64,000 nucleotides of DNA from Struthidea cinerea (lineage: Eukaryota > Chordata > Aves > Passeriformes > Corcoracidae): the NCBI GenBank assembly GCA_013397865.1, contig VZTI01000622.1:161308-225307 (forward strand). The letters are read 5' to 3'. A program made the translations under genes and the position numbers. Of the stretch, positions 11,901-23,575 are shown piece after piece. Under the pieces are notes generated by a model. The model did not search any database, had not been told where the DNA came from, and worked only from the letters and a program-made list of their open reading frames with translations. Each line of letters starts with the position of its first letter. The stretch's first letter is position 1.

Positions 11901-12282
11901 AGTTGTTTTCCTCCATATGCTTTCATTTTCTTGTTTGTAAACTGGGGTCCATATAAATCTCCTTTATAAAGCTGTTATTCCCCAGTTGTCAGCAACAGTC
12001 CCACCCAGCAGAATAAAACACTGATTGCCAGTTTCTGTCGAACCTCTCCATGTTGTATTCGTGGGGTAATCCTTTGTCCTTGTATCTTTGGCAATAGCAC
12101 AGGAGATGAGAGTCAGATTTCGCCCTCCATGGGCAAAAGCTCCTTGGGCCAGGAAACACTGGGAGTTGATAAATCCAAGGAAATGCTTCGAATTTCCTTA
12201 TCAGAGGAGCGGCAATGCCTTTGTCTGTCTGAGCAGGGTGGGGCCCTGCTAATGTCGGAGTGTCTGCGGGCCTGGAGGGGGG
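5969..12282. other. Unique DNA, no gene supported
   Basis: This 6.3-kb stretch holds GC-richer islands (about 6100-6560 and 7030-7310) and AT-rich parts (about 7530-7900), but no exon I can defend. The end of the 248-codon frame from 5868 lies here; its composition is low-complexity Ser/Arg/Gly/Ala. A short (CTG)6 is at 10318. One exon-shaped piece ends at a consensus splice donor at 8250 and is described as a finding. I saw no transposon that I could name. Confidence 0.5.
10318..10335 (+). repeat. (CTG)6 microsatellite
   Basis: Six exact CTG triplets. The minus-strand frame here reads them as a short glutamine run, but I see no gene around it. Confidence 0.9.
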
Positions 12283-12492
12283 ACACGCGAATTCAGGTAT
12301 CGCAGGAGGGGTGGCAGATGCGGGCGGGGCTCGGGGCCGCCTTCCCCGCGTGGTCGCTTCGCTTCTGTGCCGGAGCCGATCCCCTGGCGGAGTGCGAGCG
12401 CTGCCGTCCCGGCAGAACCGTGCCCGGCTCCCAGCGGCACAGGGCAGGCAGGCGGGGGCCCCCAGCTCCGCGCAGCCCCGCTCCGAGGGATG
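12283..12492. promoter_or_regulatory. Small CpG island
   Basis: I counted roughly 26 CG dinucleotides by eye in about 210 bases, in a GC-rich segment with GGGCGGGGC-type words (an Sp1-like GC box near 12324). CG is scarce through most of the surrounding unique DNA, so this stands out clearly. Such islands in birds usually mark a promoter or another unmethylated regulatory element. I see no TATA box and no recognisable first exon on either side. A 210-codon minus-strand frame (11989-12621) spans it, but GC-rich DNA keeps frames open by composition. The island is directly seen; the regulatory role is inference. Confidence 0.6.
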
Positions 12493-13802
12493 CCAAGAGC
12501 AAAAGCATTGATTAACGGGCCCGGGAATTAATCCGGGGTGTTCGGTGCCTGGCTGGGAAATGATTAAAATCGCATCCCTTGCAGGTCGTGTGTTTAATAG
12601 GGTGGTAGGAAATGCATGCAATGTGAAACAGAGTTTAAGGATACAATAATAAGTACATCAATGTGTTCTGCAAATCTCATGTAATCCCTTAAATACCACA
12701 TGGATTTACGCTTCACAATTCACATGACTGCAGTGGATCCATAGTTTTGTGCATCTCGGTGGAGGAATGCTATGATTTGCTGAAAGATAGAACTGGAAAA
12801 CAACTGATGTCCCCATGCCCTTTCTGAACTCCAGAGATTGAGGAGGATTAGGATTGACCACAAAGGAAACTAGTACGAAGTTCCCAGTGGAACACTCACA
12901 AAATGGTTTCACTACCCTGGGCTTTTGCGAAGCTCTTTTGCACCTTGAGGGGAGTTCAAGATGACTTTTATATAAGCATGGACCAGTCAAGCCTTAACTA
13001 ACCCCACAAAAGTAATGCAGATGTAATAAAAAGTCTCCATTGTCCATCTTTCTGCCTCTCCCACCATGCTGCTGAGGACATTTCCATCTCTCTTGGCTAA
13101 TTAGTCTTGAATTTTGTTGTTTTAAAATACCCTTTTGTTAAGTTTTTATTTTATAAAAAAAATAATTAGTGGGAATTCTTTAGTGTTTCAATGTCTGTCA
13201 TGTGTTACTCCAGTAAATAACTTTAAAAAAATCAAATATTGATTTATATGTTTGGCTTCCCTTTGTTCTATACAAGAGCAATGATTTCACTTAGCTATTA
13301 TGATGGATAAAACTTCAGAGATAATTAAATACATTAAATCCCTAAGGGAAGACTTACTTCAGGTCTGAACTATTCAGACTTAAAAGCATTTGGAAAGTGT
13401 TAAACCCACTGTCATTTCAATGTTGTGACTTAAAACACCCAGCAGACCCTCACAGAGCAGATGCAGTGCAAGGAACTGGGGTGTGTTAAGGGCATTTTCC
13501 TGTATTCTGACAAAGCCAGCAGCAGAGCACGACTGCTGTGAGTTTTATGCAAACCTTTAATAAATCCACAGTAGCTGAATAAGAACTTGGACTTTGTACA
13601 CTTAGATTGAAATGATGTGCAGCTGTGGCCAGGTGCTGAGAGCCTTGTTTGCTCCTGGCAGTGGGGCTGCCAGGTTTGACACTGCTGGGCTAAGACTGGT
13701 GAATCCTCTTGATGTGTCTGTCTGTCCCTGCCTTTCTTTTTACCAGCCATTCCTTTTCCCGGGAAAGAACAGGAAACATGTTTAACTTTGCCATCCTGTT
13801 GG
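12493..13802. other. Unique DNA, no gene seen
   Basis: Ordinary unique sequence, AT-rich from about 13100 to 13420. No recognisable exon or repeat. Open frames here are short and anonymous. Confidence 0.55.
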
Positions 13803-13957
13803 ATGTATTCCCCACCCCTGGCAGTGCCCAAGGCCAGGCTGGACAGGGCTTGGAGCAGCCTGGGACAGTGGAAGGTGTCCCTGGCCATGGCAGGGGTGGA
13901 ATGGGAAGAGCTTTCATGTCCCTCGCAACCCAAAGCGCTCCAGGACTGTCTGATAAC
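13803..13957 (+). mobile_element. CR1 LINE 3' end, plus strand
   Basis: The order of blocks is that of a CR1 3' end: GGCAGTGCCCAAGGCCAGGC, then CTTGGAGCAGCCTGGGACAG, then GGTGTCCCTGGCCATGGCAG, then a degraded tail with CCCAAAGCGCTCCAGG where CCCAAACCATTCCATG is usual. The terminal repeats are blurred, so it is a moderately old copy truncated at its 5' end. Closely similar blocks recur at 41429 (minus strand) and 62777. Confidence 0.92.
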
Positions 13958-14845
13958 AAGTTAATACTTCAAGACTTGTTAGATATTCAGGGTTATTAGC
14001 AGTGCATCATATTAGCAGTGTATTCAGCACACAACTGCAGAGGGCATCAGGTGTCTCCCGCATCTCCCACATCTGTTCTGGGCTGATTTAGGACTTGCTG
14101 TTCATATTAATGCAGTTGTCAACTGTTGTCACCTGAGTTAGCCAGGAGACACTGAGCCAAGGAATCCTAGCTAGGGAACTCGAGGAAATCATTACCTGTT
14201 GTGAATTGAACTATGAATTATTTTTAAATGAAAATATGAGTTTTTACATTTCTTTATATGTAAAAATGTCTTTTTCAACTTTAGCTGAAAATTTGGAATA
14301 AGAGGCAAAGCATAAAATTTCCTGAAAAGGGCAAAAATTCAGACACGTAAAATATTAACATTCCACGTGAAAATCGATTCTACATGCAAACTGCAGTGGA
14401 GAAGGTGGGGATGGAAGCATCTTCCCTGGGTCAGGATTATTGCCCTGCAGCAGTGCCAGGCCCCAGGGCTCTCTCTAGGGTTGGAGTCCCTGTCAGCAGA
14501 GCCACATCCAGCCATGGATGACTTCCTGCCCAATTTCTCCTGGCTGTGTTGATCCAGCAGCCCTGGGGGACCAAGGGGTGGATGTGGGAAGCCCAGGCTT
14601 GGCTCTGGGCTGGGATGGTCACCAGGCTGCCATCCCACCTGGTGCTGGCTGGACGTGGCTCTGGGGACACCTTTTGGCTGCACATTTCAAGTCAGATGAG
14701 CTGAACCCACACATTTCAAGTTCGTAATAGCTGGTTTTGCATCTGACCAAGTACAGGGAACAGCACAGGTGGAGAATGTTATGCCGGCCCTTCATTTTTT
14801 TTGGCTAAGGTATAATGGAGAACAGAGAGACTAGATTTCCCCCCC

Positions 14846-14868
14846 NNNNNNNNNNNNNNNNNNNNNNN
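14846..14868. other. Assembly gap of 23 N next to a C run
   Basis: The gap begins right after seven C (14839-14845) and is followed by five A. Loss of reads at a C homopolymer is the simplest explanation. Confidence 0.95.
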
Positions 14869-17800
14869 AAAAATAAGATTGTCCAAGCTTTTATTTCACT
14901 TTTTATTTTACAAGCACAGCAAGTGCCCATGCTGACGAGATTGGTCCAGGAGGACCCAACCTATTTTATCTCTCTTTTGACAACATATCTTGACAACCAC
15001 TGGTCTGAGCCAACCATTAACCATTCCAGAGCAGCCCTTCAGCTCCCTGCGTGCTCAGCAGGGTTATGGGACAGTGCCAGCCAGTGCCAGCAGCCAGGGC
15101 AATCCTCACAGACACCGTGTCAGCAGCCCGGCCAGCAGGGAAGGCATTAGCATTCTGTAGGCAGAACATGTGAATCAGAAGATTTATTAGCTAGAGAATG
15201 AATCCAGTAGATGATAATGTGGGAGACTTGGCATCTCTGGTTTACCTGCTTCATGAATAAAATTCAGTATTTGTATGTTTAATGAAAAAAAGGAACCTCT
15301 TAATATTACAAGGGTTAATCCTTAACTCATTTCTCTTTCACAGACAAGAAATATTTTCTGTAAGCCATAAATAACACATTTTAATAAACTGAGACTTTGA
15401 TTACTTCATGCGGTCCGACTTGCATTGTAATTTTGCAGAGACTCTTTGACACCGTTCCAACACCCAGTTTCTGTTGTGCATATTAAAAGTTCTACATATT
15501 TCAGACGTGTACAGGTCTTCATGGTCTACTAGTGAACAGTGTTATTACTGAAAATAAGTTTGACCTTCTAGAGAAATAATTGACTTTTAACGGAAAGTGA
15601 TTTTATTTTTAAAAAAAACCTCATTGTTTTCATGATTTACCTTTAATTTATGTTCCCGTACTATACAGTCATTTTTCTCAAACTGCACTAATTTTGTAGT
15701 TCAAACAAGGCTTCCATTTCACCCTTGAGCCAGGATCCCTGATTTTTCTTTCAACTGGAAGTGCACAAGCTAAATTTTTGGAATCGGTTCAAGGTCAAAT
15801 TCAGTTCCTTGGAGTTTTGTCTTGAATGTGAACTTCAACAAGGAATGAGAAAATGTAACTTTTTCTTAGTGACAAATACTAGCCAATACGTTGGTGGTGG
15901 CATTAAAAGAGCAAGAGGGCTCCTGCTGGCATGTGCTTCAGCGCTGGAAGGAGCTTTAACTGTTTGAAAAGGCTGGAAATTAATTCAAGCAGCATCTGGT
16001 TTGCCCTCTCTAATTTACTTTCATTGATTATATCCCTAGAATGAGCATTTGGTAGAGAACATTTTTAATGTGGTTCCCTCCCTGACCCCCAGAAAAAGGA
16101 GTAAGGAATGAATATACTTACTTGTGGGTTCAGCAGGTGCATGTTGAATTGCTTGAAATTCTGAGTTTATTTCCCTACTGGGGGGAAAATGTGCCTTATG
16201 TACTTGGAAAACTGTTTCTCTATCTAATTAGGTGTGCAAGAATGCCTGGTTATAAACCACTATGTGTAATTAAGGAAGCTGTTGTAGAAGGTTAAAACTG
16301 CCCAGAACTGCAAACGAGTCAGGAGTGACCCAGGTTTGGGGACACCCTCTCTTTATTTGTGTGCAGTGATGAGGGTCAGAAATCACTGACATCTGCCAGG
16401 TGCTCACTCAGAAGTGTCAGAGCTTCCAGTCTGCTCCCTCAGCAAATGTCTGCGGAGCCGAGCCAGTGTCACAGCTGTCCTCAGGACAGCTTCTGCCAGC
16501 ATTTCTGGAGAGCTGAAAGGCTTATGGGGCAGCCTTTTCACCAACACGAGAGATTTCATAGAAGAAATATGTTTTCCCTCACATTAAGGAAGTGTTTCAG
16601 CTATTAACTAGCTCAAAATGTGCAAAAAATTATAGACAACCATTCACCAAACCTCAGTTTCTGCAGAAAACTGTCTGAGCTGTCCCGAGCAAAAGATGAG
16701 ACCTTGGCCCGTGTTTCAGCTGGATGAGCTCCTTCCAGAAAGTCTGAGTTATTTTCTCTGTTCACAGCCAGATATTAAGAACCTTTCCCCGTATCTCCAG
16801 CGTTTCACTGTCTTTTCAATTAATTAGATGACACCAAATCTTTGCATTTGTGTCGTTGCGGGTTTCTTGTGGCCTGGAGCAGCTTCCACAGAGGTGAGCT
16901 GCTCTCCCTCCCGTGGAAAGCACTTATTTGCTGTGAGAAGAGGCAGCAGGACTGACTCTGCTTCCCAGAGCACATCTGGCAGTGGCTGCAGCCGGGGCTG
17001 AAACAGCGGCTCAGAGCTGGTCTGGCACCACTGAGCCACTGCTGGGACAGGGAACTTCTGAAGGGCCCTCATTGAAACCATCCATTGCTGCTGAGACTGC
17101 AGCCATGCTTTGCTGTCTCTGGAATTCCTTTGTTCAGAGCTGACTGTTCATCTTTAACCCTGGTTATTTATGGTTTACCTGATTTTGGCTGAGCTGAGTT
17201 CAGGGCTGAGTAATTTTCCAGCGACTTTGTACATGATGAACACTTCACTAAACTTGCCACCAATGCCTTTGATCAATGTTCTCTTATAAAACTAATTATT
17301 CAAAGCAAAACAGGCTGCTGATGTAGTTCTTAGCTCTCTTTTGAACTGCCAGGCTGGTGGTGGATAGTGTTTATATTCTAATTGTAAATGATAATGGTAT
17401 TTACTGCTCCTTCCAGTTGCTTTTACTGAAGGGTCTGCTGTAACTTGGGGTTTCTGTTAACTTACCCAGAGACTCACTTCACCCAGAGGTATTTCTCACT
17501 TGTGCACAGTCAATGAAATAGCTCCTGCTCAGCAGCATAAAGGGATATGGAGGCTGCTGAAAATTTCCTATGAAAAAAATGAATCATTCTTACAAGCACA
17601 TAGAAAAGAGAAAGGATGAGAATTGTTTCAGTGTGGCTGAAGGAGTCATAGTAAAGGATTCTTACAGAAAGGTGCTTGAAGGAAGGATTTAAATGAAAAG
17701 TCAGGATTCATCTGAGGCTTCAAGACTGGGGAGGTTGTCTCTAGGATCAGGAGTAGGACAGAAGTGAAGACAAGAACAGGAGTCTGTAAAAGGAAAGTTA

Positions 17801-18146
17801 CAGAGGTATCAGTGGTACCAACAAGCCTTGAGAAACAAAGGTTAGGACAGTGACCAAGTACTTTATTTTTTCTTTCTCAGCTGTTGAGTAGAAGCTGGTT
17901 TTGCATCAAACTTTGTATTTTTATAAAGAGATCAGTTACTTCTTGTTGAAGTTCCATCCCAAGTTTACATCCATGGCACAGCACCAGAGCAGGAAGTGTA
18001 AGGCACCTCAGGCCTTCCTTCGGAGCCTGTGTGCACACAGGAACTATCAGGAACACTGCCCACAGTGGTGTTAGAGCTGAGACCTTGTGATAGACTTTAT
18101 TTAAATTTTCATCCTTTTTATCAACTGGTCTCTCTGTTTATCAGGA

Positions 18147-18170
18147 AACAACAACAACAACAACAACAAA
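18147..18170 (+). repeat. (AAC)8 microsatellite
   Basis: Eight AAC/ACA triplets in a row. The plus-strand frame at 18029-18325 reads them as a glutamine run and is not supported as a gene. Confidence 0.9.
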
Positions 18171-20733
18171 GCCAGAAAATAAAATCTCCAGTAAAGAAAT
18201 CTTCCTCCCATTTTCAGGTTCTGCATGACATGGTATTTTTCATTCTTTGTTGGTCATGTGGAAAGAGCTATTCTTCTTTGGGCTTCCCTATTTTGCTGTG
18301 TTTAGGGATTATCCTCTTTGGGTAATTTCCTACTCAAGTTAATTTTGGCCACTGTGTGTGTTTTACCTCAGATTATTGTCTGCTGTAATTGGTGCCCCTA
18401 CTCATTCCACTGGGGTCAGAAATCCAACTGTTGAAGATGTACTTCAATGTTTGAGCAGAAATACTGCCATTTGACATTTGTAATAGTGTTATCCATGTTT
18501 TGACTTAGTTGGAAGAAAAGGCAACTATTATAATTGCTTTGCTTTGGAGGTGTGTTAGAACCTGCAGTACCTGTGTTTATGTAACTCGTGCAAACATATT
18601 TTCAAGATACTTCCAATTTTACACTGGAAAATAATTAATTGAGGTACTTTGGCTTGTCATGCCCCAATAGGATTTCTTCTGTTGTCCAAAAGGACAGCAC
18701 TGACCTCTGTGTTTGCTTCCTTTAGCAGTGCCATCTTCTCCATGTCAAATGCACACAGACCCTGGCCAGACTGATGGGATTACTTAGTGTTTGCACATGA
18801 CTATGTCCACAGAAATATGAGGAGTCATTAGGAATCCCTCCTTAAAAAAACCCACCCCAAAAGATCAGTTTAGTCTTGTATGAAAGGAGCAATGAGATTT
18901 CTGGTATTAGAAGATACAGCTTTCCATATCAAACAGACACCTTCCTAGACAGGCTTCTCATCTGGGGATCTCCTGGGCTTTTGTCCCTTCTTCGGCAAAC
19001 TCACGAGCCAGGTCTGCCTGGGAAAGCAGGGAAAGGGCCTCAGCTGGGAGCTTTGCTGTGGGAAGGAAGCCAGTGCAGTGGGAGAACGTGGTGGTTCCCG
19101 GGTTTGCAATGAGGATCAGGGTGTGCGTGCACCCACCCCAGCATGGGAGTGCCAGGGGTGATGCTGCTCTGGGACTGTCACCGGGCCTTCAACACCTCCT
19201 TCTGCGTGCGTCTGTTTGGGGTTTTCTCTGTTCTTCCTGGGACTACACAGAAGTGATTACAGAGCTTCACCAGGCTTCTTCCCTCTTGCTATTGCAAAAT
19301 GTTCACACGAAGGAGCAGTGCCCTCCTTTGTTCCTCACCCGAAGGCAGACCCTTGGTGCCCGCTCAGATCTGCGTTTTCATTGTGTCTCCTGTGTGTGCA
19401 GTGAGTCCTTCTGGTCTGTCATCAAATGTTTCCAGGGGATCCTCGAGCTCGGGGTTCAGCTCCCTGGCTCTTGTAGGAGGTTTGCAGCCTCTGCCCTCTC
19501 CCAGGATTTCACTCCCTGGAGAGCAGCCCAGGAGTTTCCTTTAGCCTGGGGGGACTCAGTCTGACACCCTCAGGGAAGGCAGTAAAGGCATGGGTGCACC
19601 CTGTTTTTCTCATTCTCATATCCCTCACACTGGAATAAATTTTTCCCTTGGCTTCAATGGAATCACTTCTTATTAACTCCAGTACAAATAAGAGTAGGAG
19701 CTGGTCTGCAAATGTTGAATTATTCATTGTGTCTTCAGCAGGCCTTTCTAAGATACCCAGTATCTTTGATCTATGACATCACTGGTTGTGAAAGCCAAGA
19801 GGAGACATTCTACAACTGAAATGTAAATTCCCAGATATGACCTGAAACGTAAATTCCAGTAATATTCCTCCTCCAGGTGATCTCTTATTTCATATAAACC
19901 CAGCTTAACAAATATTCACCACCCCCACTGCAGTCAGCTTTGTGCAATTTAAAAGCAATGATGCACAACTAATTGCTGCTGCATTGTGCTCAGTTATAGC
20001 AGCAGTGAATGATTTCCAAAAGTTGATTATTCTTGGATGAATGATCTTTTTACCTCTGGTACATCCAGGATTTACTTTTGCTGCTGTGATAGACAGCTAA
20101 CCACATGTTCTGCCTCAGTGGAACATCAGTGTGGGGTGGTGAAATCCATTTCATGCCTTGCAGTGGGTGTGTTCTCTGATGGTTTTTGACACTGATGTTT
20201 TATGGTGTACAAAATCACCAGGCCACACTTGGAAGAGAGAGGGCTAAAGTGGAATTTAATACCTCTAAATTTGATCCAAAGTCTTCAAAGAGTTTCCAAA
20301 AAAAGAATTATGCATGCTGGCAGGAGTCAGTGTTTGCAGATGTAATACTTTTACTCATTTCAGTTGTAGAATATGCAAAAAATAAACACCACCCTGTGCA
20401 TTCTTCATGGCAGGCAGGGAACTTCAGTGGGCTTCTCAGAAGGCTGAAATTAGCCCTGAGTGTTCAAACCAATGTGACTATCAGCACATCTGTCTGCAGG
20501 CTGCTCAGCAGGGTTATCTACAAGCTGTTCAGAAAATATTACTTCATACAGAGACTTCAAACTGTCTCTTTTAATTTCGGCAAATTAACTGAATCTTTTG
20601 CATTCAAAGCCACTCACTGATATGAAGACCAGCTCTCAATGTCCAACCCTCAGTGCTGGAAGAAAGAGGAGGGAAATTATTAAAGAAGCTTAAATGAGTA
20701 GAAGCTCAAATAGGTATTTCTGAAATAATTTAA

Positions 20734-20800
20734 CAGGGTGCCCAGAGAATCTGTGGCTGCCCCATCCCTGGAAGTGTCCAAGGCCAGGCTGTACTTTGTG
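20734..20800 (+). mobile_element. CR1 LINE fragment
   Basis: The segment CAGGGTGCCCAGAGAATCTG followed by TGGCTGCCCCATCCCTGG and GTGTCCAAGGCCAGGCTG is the internal 3' block of CR1. It ends abruptly where TGGA-type sequence should follow, so the tail is lost. Confidence 0.82.
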
Positions 20801-23529
20801 CAGACACACAGGTGTCCAAACAGTGTCATAAAATTGCACTAAGTTTCACTCTTGGTGGAAATCCATGTGATTGAGCTCCTCCAGTCTCAATTTACGTTTG
20901 TAAAGCAGGTTAACAAATTGTGCAGAAGTTAGTCCAGGGTGTATTGTTATCCATTAGGGTTGGAACCTGCCAAGACCAGATCCTGATGTGATTACTGAGA
21001 CAAAAGTATCACTGAAGGTCTGGAGCTTTGCCCAAATTAGGACTCCAGCGCTCAGTCCTTGGTGTTTTATGTCATCAGAATCATAATGAGGTTATTTGTT
21101 AATGTTCTCAGCTAAATAGTATCTAACAAGAAATTGTCACATTTGTTTGACAGAACAAAATATGTTTTCATGTGAAAGCTGTTCTTCAAAATTCCAAGCC
21201 CTGTTTACACCCAGGAAATTGCTTCATTTGTAGCAATTTCCTTTTCTTTAATTCCATTTCCAATTCCCATTATGAAACTCCCAGGCATGTAGTATGGCCA
21301 ATAAATAGGTGGAGTAGGACCAGAAAGGAGGAAATACCTGCCCTTTTGTACATTTCACTCCCATTTAGAGAAGGAAAATAAGAGAGACATATACAGAAAT
21401 TCCAAATGTAAGCAGTTACAATAATTAGCAGCAAGATTAGCACTTGATTAACACTTTTTTGATTTTTTCCATATCCCCCTTTGCAGCCAGACATGAGTGG
21501 AATATTGCAGCTGACGCACTATCAGCCCTTTTGTGAAAATTCCAGTGCAGATTATGAAGCTACGCCCCTGAGCCCTGCTCCCAGCAGAGGTGGGTATCAC
21601 CCTTCCCAGCTCGCAGGCGGGGAGGCTGCAAAATACCCCTCAAAGCCGTGCTCGGAATCAGCCACAGAGCCGCAGTGAGTGTGAGCCAGCTGGATCCACC
21701 CCGTCCTGTTCTCTTTGCCCGCTTCCCAGCAGAAGCGTCCTGAGCTGGGCTGGGGAGGCAGTTCTGTGCGCTGAGCTGTGGCTCTCCAGCCCTTGCTCTG
21801 CTGGGACCCCGCTGGTGGTGGCTTCACCTCCTTCCCTGCGATCCAGGGCACCCCGAGGTGCTCCCCTGCTCCATGGATGGCCCTGTGCTCCTGCCCTGGG
21901 CAGGTTCCCAGACCTGGGGGAGCTGGTGTGTGTGAAAGCCAGGCAGGGTGTCCGAGTGCTGTGCCTGGCGTGGGGGGACACTGGTGCCATCAGCACGAGG
22001 GCCAGCAGCCGGGACAAGGTGGCAACGAACAGCATTGCTGGGCAGGGAGGAGCAGATGTTTGACACGGGACAGGCACGGGCATGGAAGTGTAAGAGCCAG
22101 AACAAACAAAAGAGAAGAGAGGTTGGTATATATTTTTCTTCCTTGATAACAGAACTGACTTAACGGAGAGGGGAATCAGAATGCCAGGAATTACCTCCCT
22201 AAACCCAGCAGTGTAATGCAGTGGCACGATAGCTCACCTCTCCCATGCTCTAGTGCTCTCTTTCCCATCTCCAGCCACTCCTGAACAGGACTCCAGCTTC
22301 CCTTGTCCTCAGGAAAGGCTCCTGTTGCTGTTGATAAATGGCATCTGCTGCAATGTCACGGGGAGTTCCTCGGCCGTATTGGTAACAGGGTGTGTGGCTC
22401 TTCAGCTTCCTACAAGTAAGGGAGATATGATTGCAAATCCGAATGTGCTGAGGGAATGGGAGCCTCTTCTCACAGCCATATCTTCTTCAATGTGTTTCCT
22501 TCTCAGCCTTCTCCATCTGCCCAGCAGCTTCCCCACAGCCCCCGCTGCAATCAGAAGGGTGTTTTCCCTGGGAGATCTCTAGCAACTGCTGTTAGGTGAG
22601 GTCTGAGGTGGATCCTGCTCTCAAGCACTGATGCAAACAGCTCAGTTCTGCTCAGCGTCAGAAACCTGACACAGTGTTTGTAGTGGAATTGGGAAGAAGA
22701 AGTTAAAGCCTGGTTACTCTGAGTGAGAGCCTCACAGGAGAGCAGTCAGTTAAGAAATGACTCTTCAACCCACATTGTTTCCCATGAAGATTTCCTAAAT
22801 AGGGGTGACTAAATCCAGCTCCTGCATGTAGAAAATACAAGTGTTCTTTCACCCTTCTGGAAATTCACATAATCAGCATCTAAATCCTGGAACACTTGTC
22901 AAAGGTTGCCTGGAGATTTGGGACTTCAGTCACTGGTTTCTGTAGTGATTTGTTTGCAAGGTTTGTGCACCCCAGACTGTGGTGACATTCCAGCTTCACC
23001 ACCTGCTTCTTTATGTGGGAAAATCAGCCAAACCATGTATTTTTACATTACTTTATGTTCTTACTTTCCTTTGTGAAGCAAAAGTTTAAAAAAAAAAAAG
23101 AGAGAAAAGGCAAAACCCCCACAAAAATGCAAAACCTGAAGCATTGTTACTTTGAAAATACCAAAGAATCCTGATTGGGGTACAAAATATAGTAGAATTT
23201 TAGCATTGTTAAACTCTGAGAGATGATCTGTCTGATCAGGGTCACACACCTGCGATTACCTTGATTTAGAGACACGAGGAATTTAGATACTTTAATACAA
23301 GGAACCAGTGCAGCCAAGGGTGTATCCGGCTTTCTTTGAGGCCTTATTTGGTAGAGAACAGAGCAGGCAGGGAGGCAATTAAAACTGCTGAGGCTGTTTG
23401 TTTTACTGCTCCTGCTTGCTCTTGTCTTCTCTCTGGTCCAGCAGCCTCCTCTTCTCTCGAGCTCTGGCCTTTCCTTTGGATCAGCAGTGCCGTGTGTTTG
23501 CACCGCTGATGTTGAACAAGCACGGAGCA
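20801..23529. other. Unique DNA, no gene supported
   Basis: The part from about 21560 to 22060 is GC-rich but CpG-poor. It keeps frames open on both strands (157 codons plus, 21590-22063; 189 codons minus, 21658-22227). Neither shows a domain, and their mutual overlap argues against both. The rest is unremarkable, with a short A run near 23089. Confidence 0.5.
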
Positions 23530-23575
23530 TTAGGTTTGGGTTAGGGTTAGGGTTAGGGTTAGGGTTAGGGTTAGG
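23530..23575 (+). repeat. Interstitial telomeric repeat (TTAGGG)n
   Basis: A near-perfect run of vertebrate telomere repeats. From 23541 to 23575 there are almost six uninterrupted TTAGGG units, preceded by one altered unit (TTAGGTTTGGG) at 23530-23540. The flanks are ordinary unique DNA, so this is an internal array, not a chromosome end. Short arrays like this are usually explained by telomerase-assisted repair of a double-strand break or by old fusion or rearrangement. Only the array is seen; its origin is inference. Confidence 0.95.

Larger units (their letters stand above)
13958..20733. other. Unique DNA, no gene supported
   Basis: Long stretch without a recognisable gene. It contains a small assembly gap at 14846, an (AAC)n at 18147 and an anonymous GC-richer part at 14420-14670. 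Open frames of 60-170 codons occur (for example 19058-19564, 168 codons) but overlap frames in other registers and show no domain or repeated motif. AT-rich parts at 14200-14340 and 15290-15700 hold no named repeat. Confidence 0.5.

Noticed and set aside
11989..12621. 210-codon minus-strand frame
   Set aside because: It spans the CpG island, where GC-rich composition removes stop codons. No recognised domain, and overlapping plus frames of 83-128 codons are open too.
21590..22227. 157-codon plus and 189-codon minus frames
   Set aside because: They lie on top of each other in GC-rich DNA. Neither has a recognisable motif.
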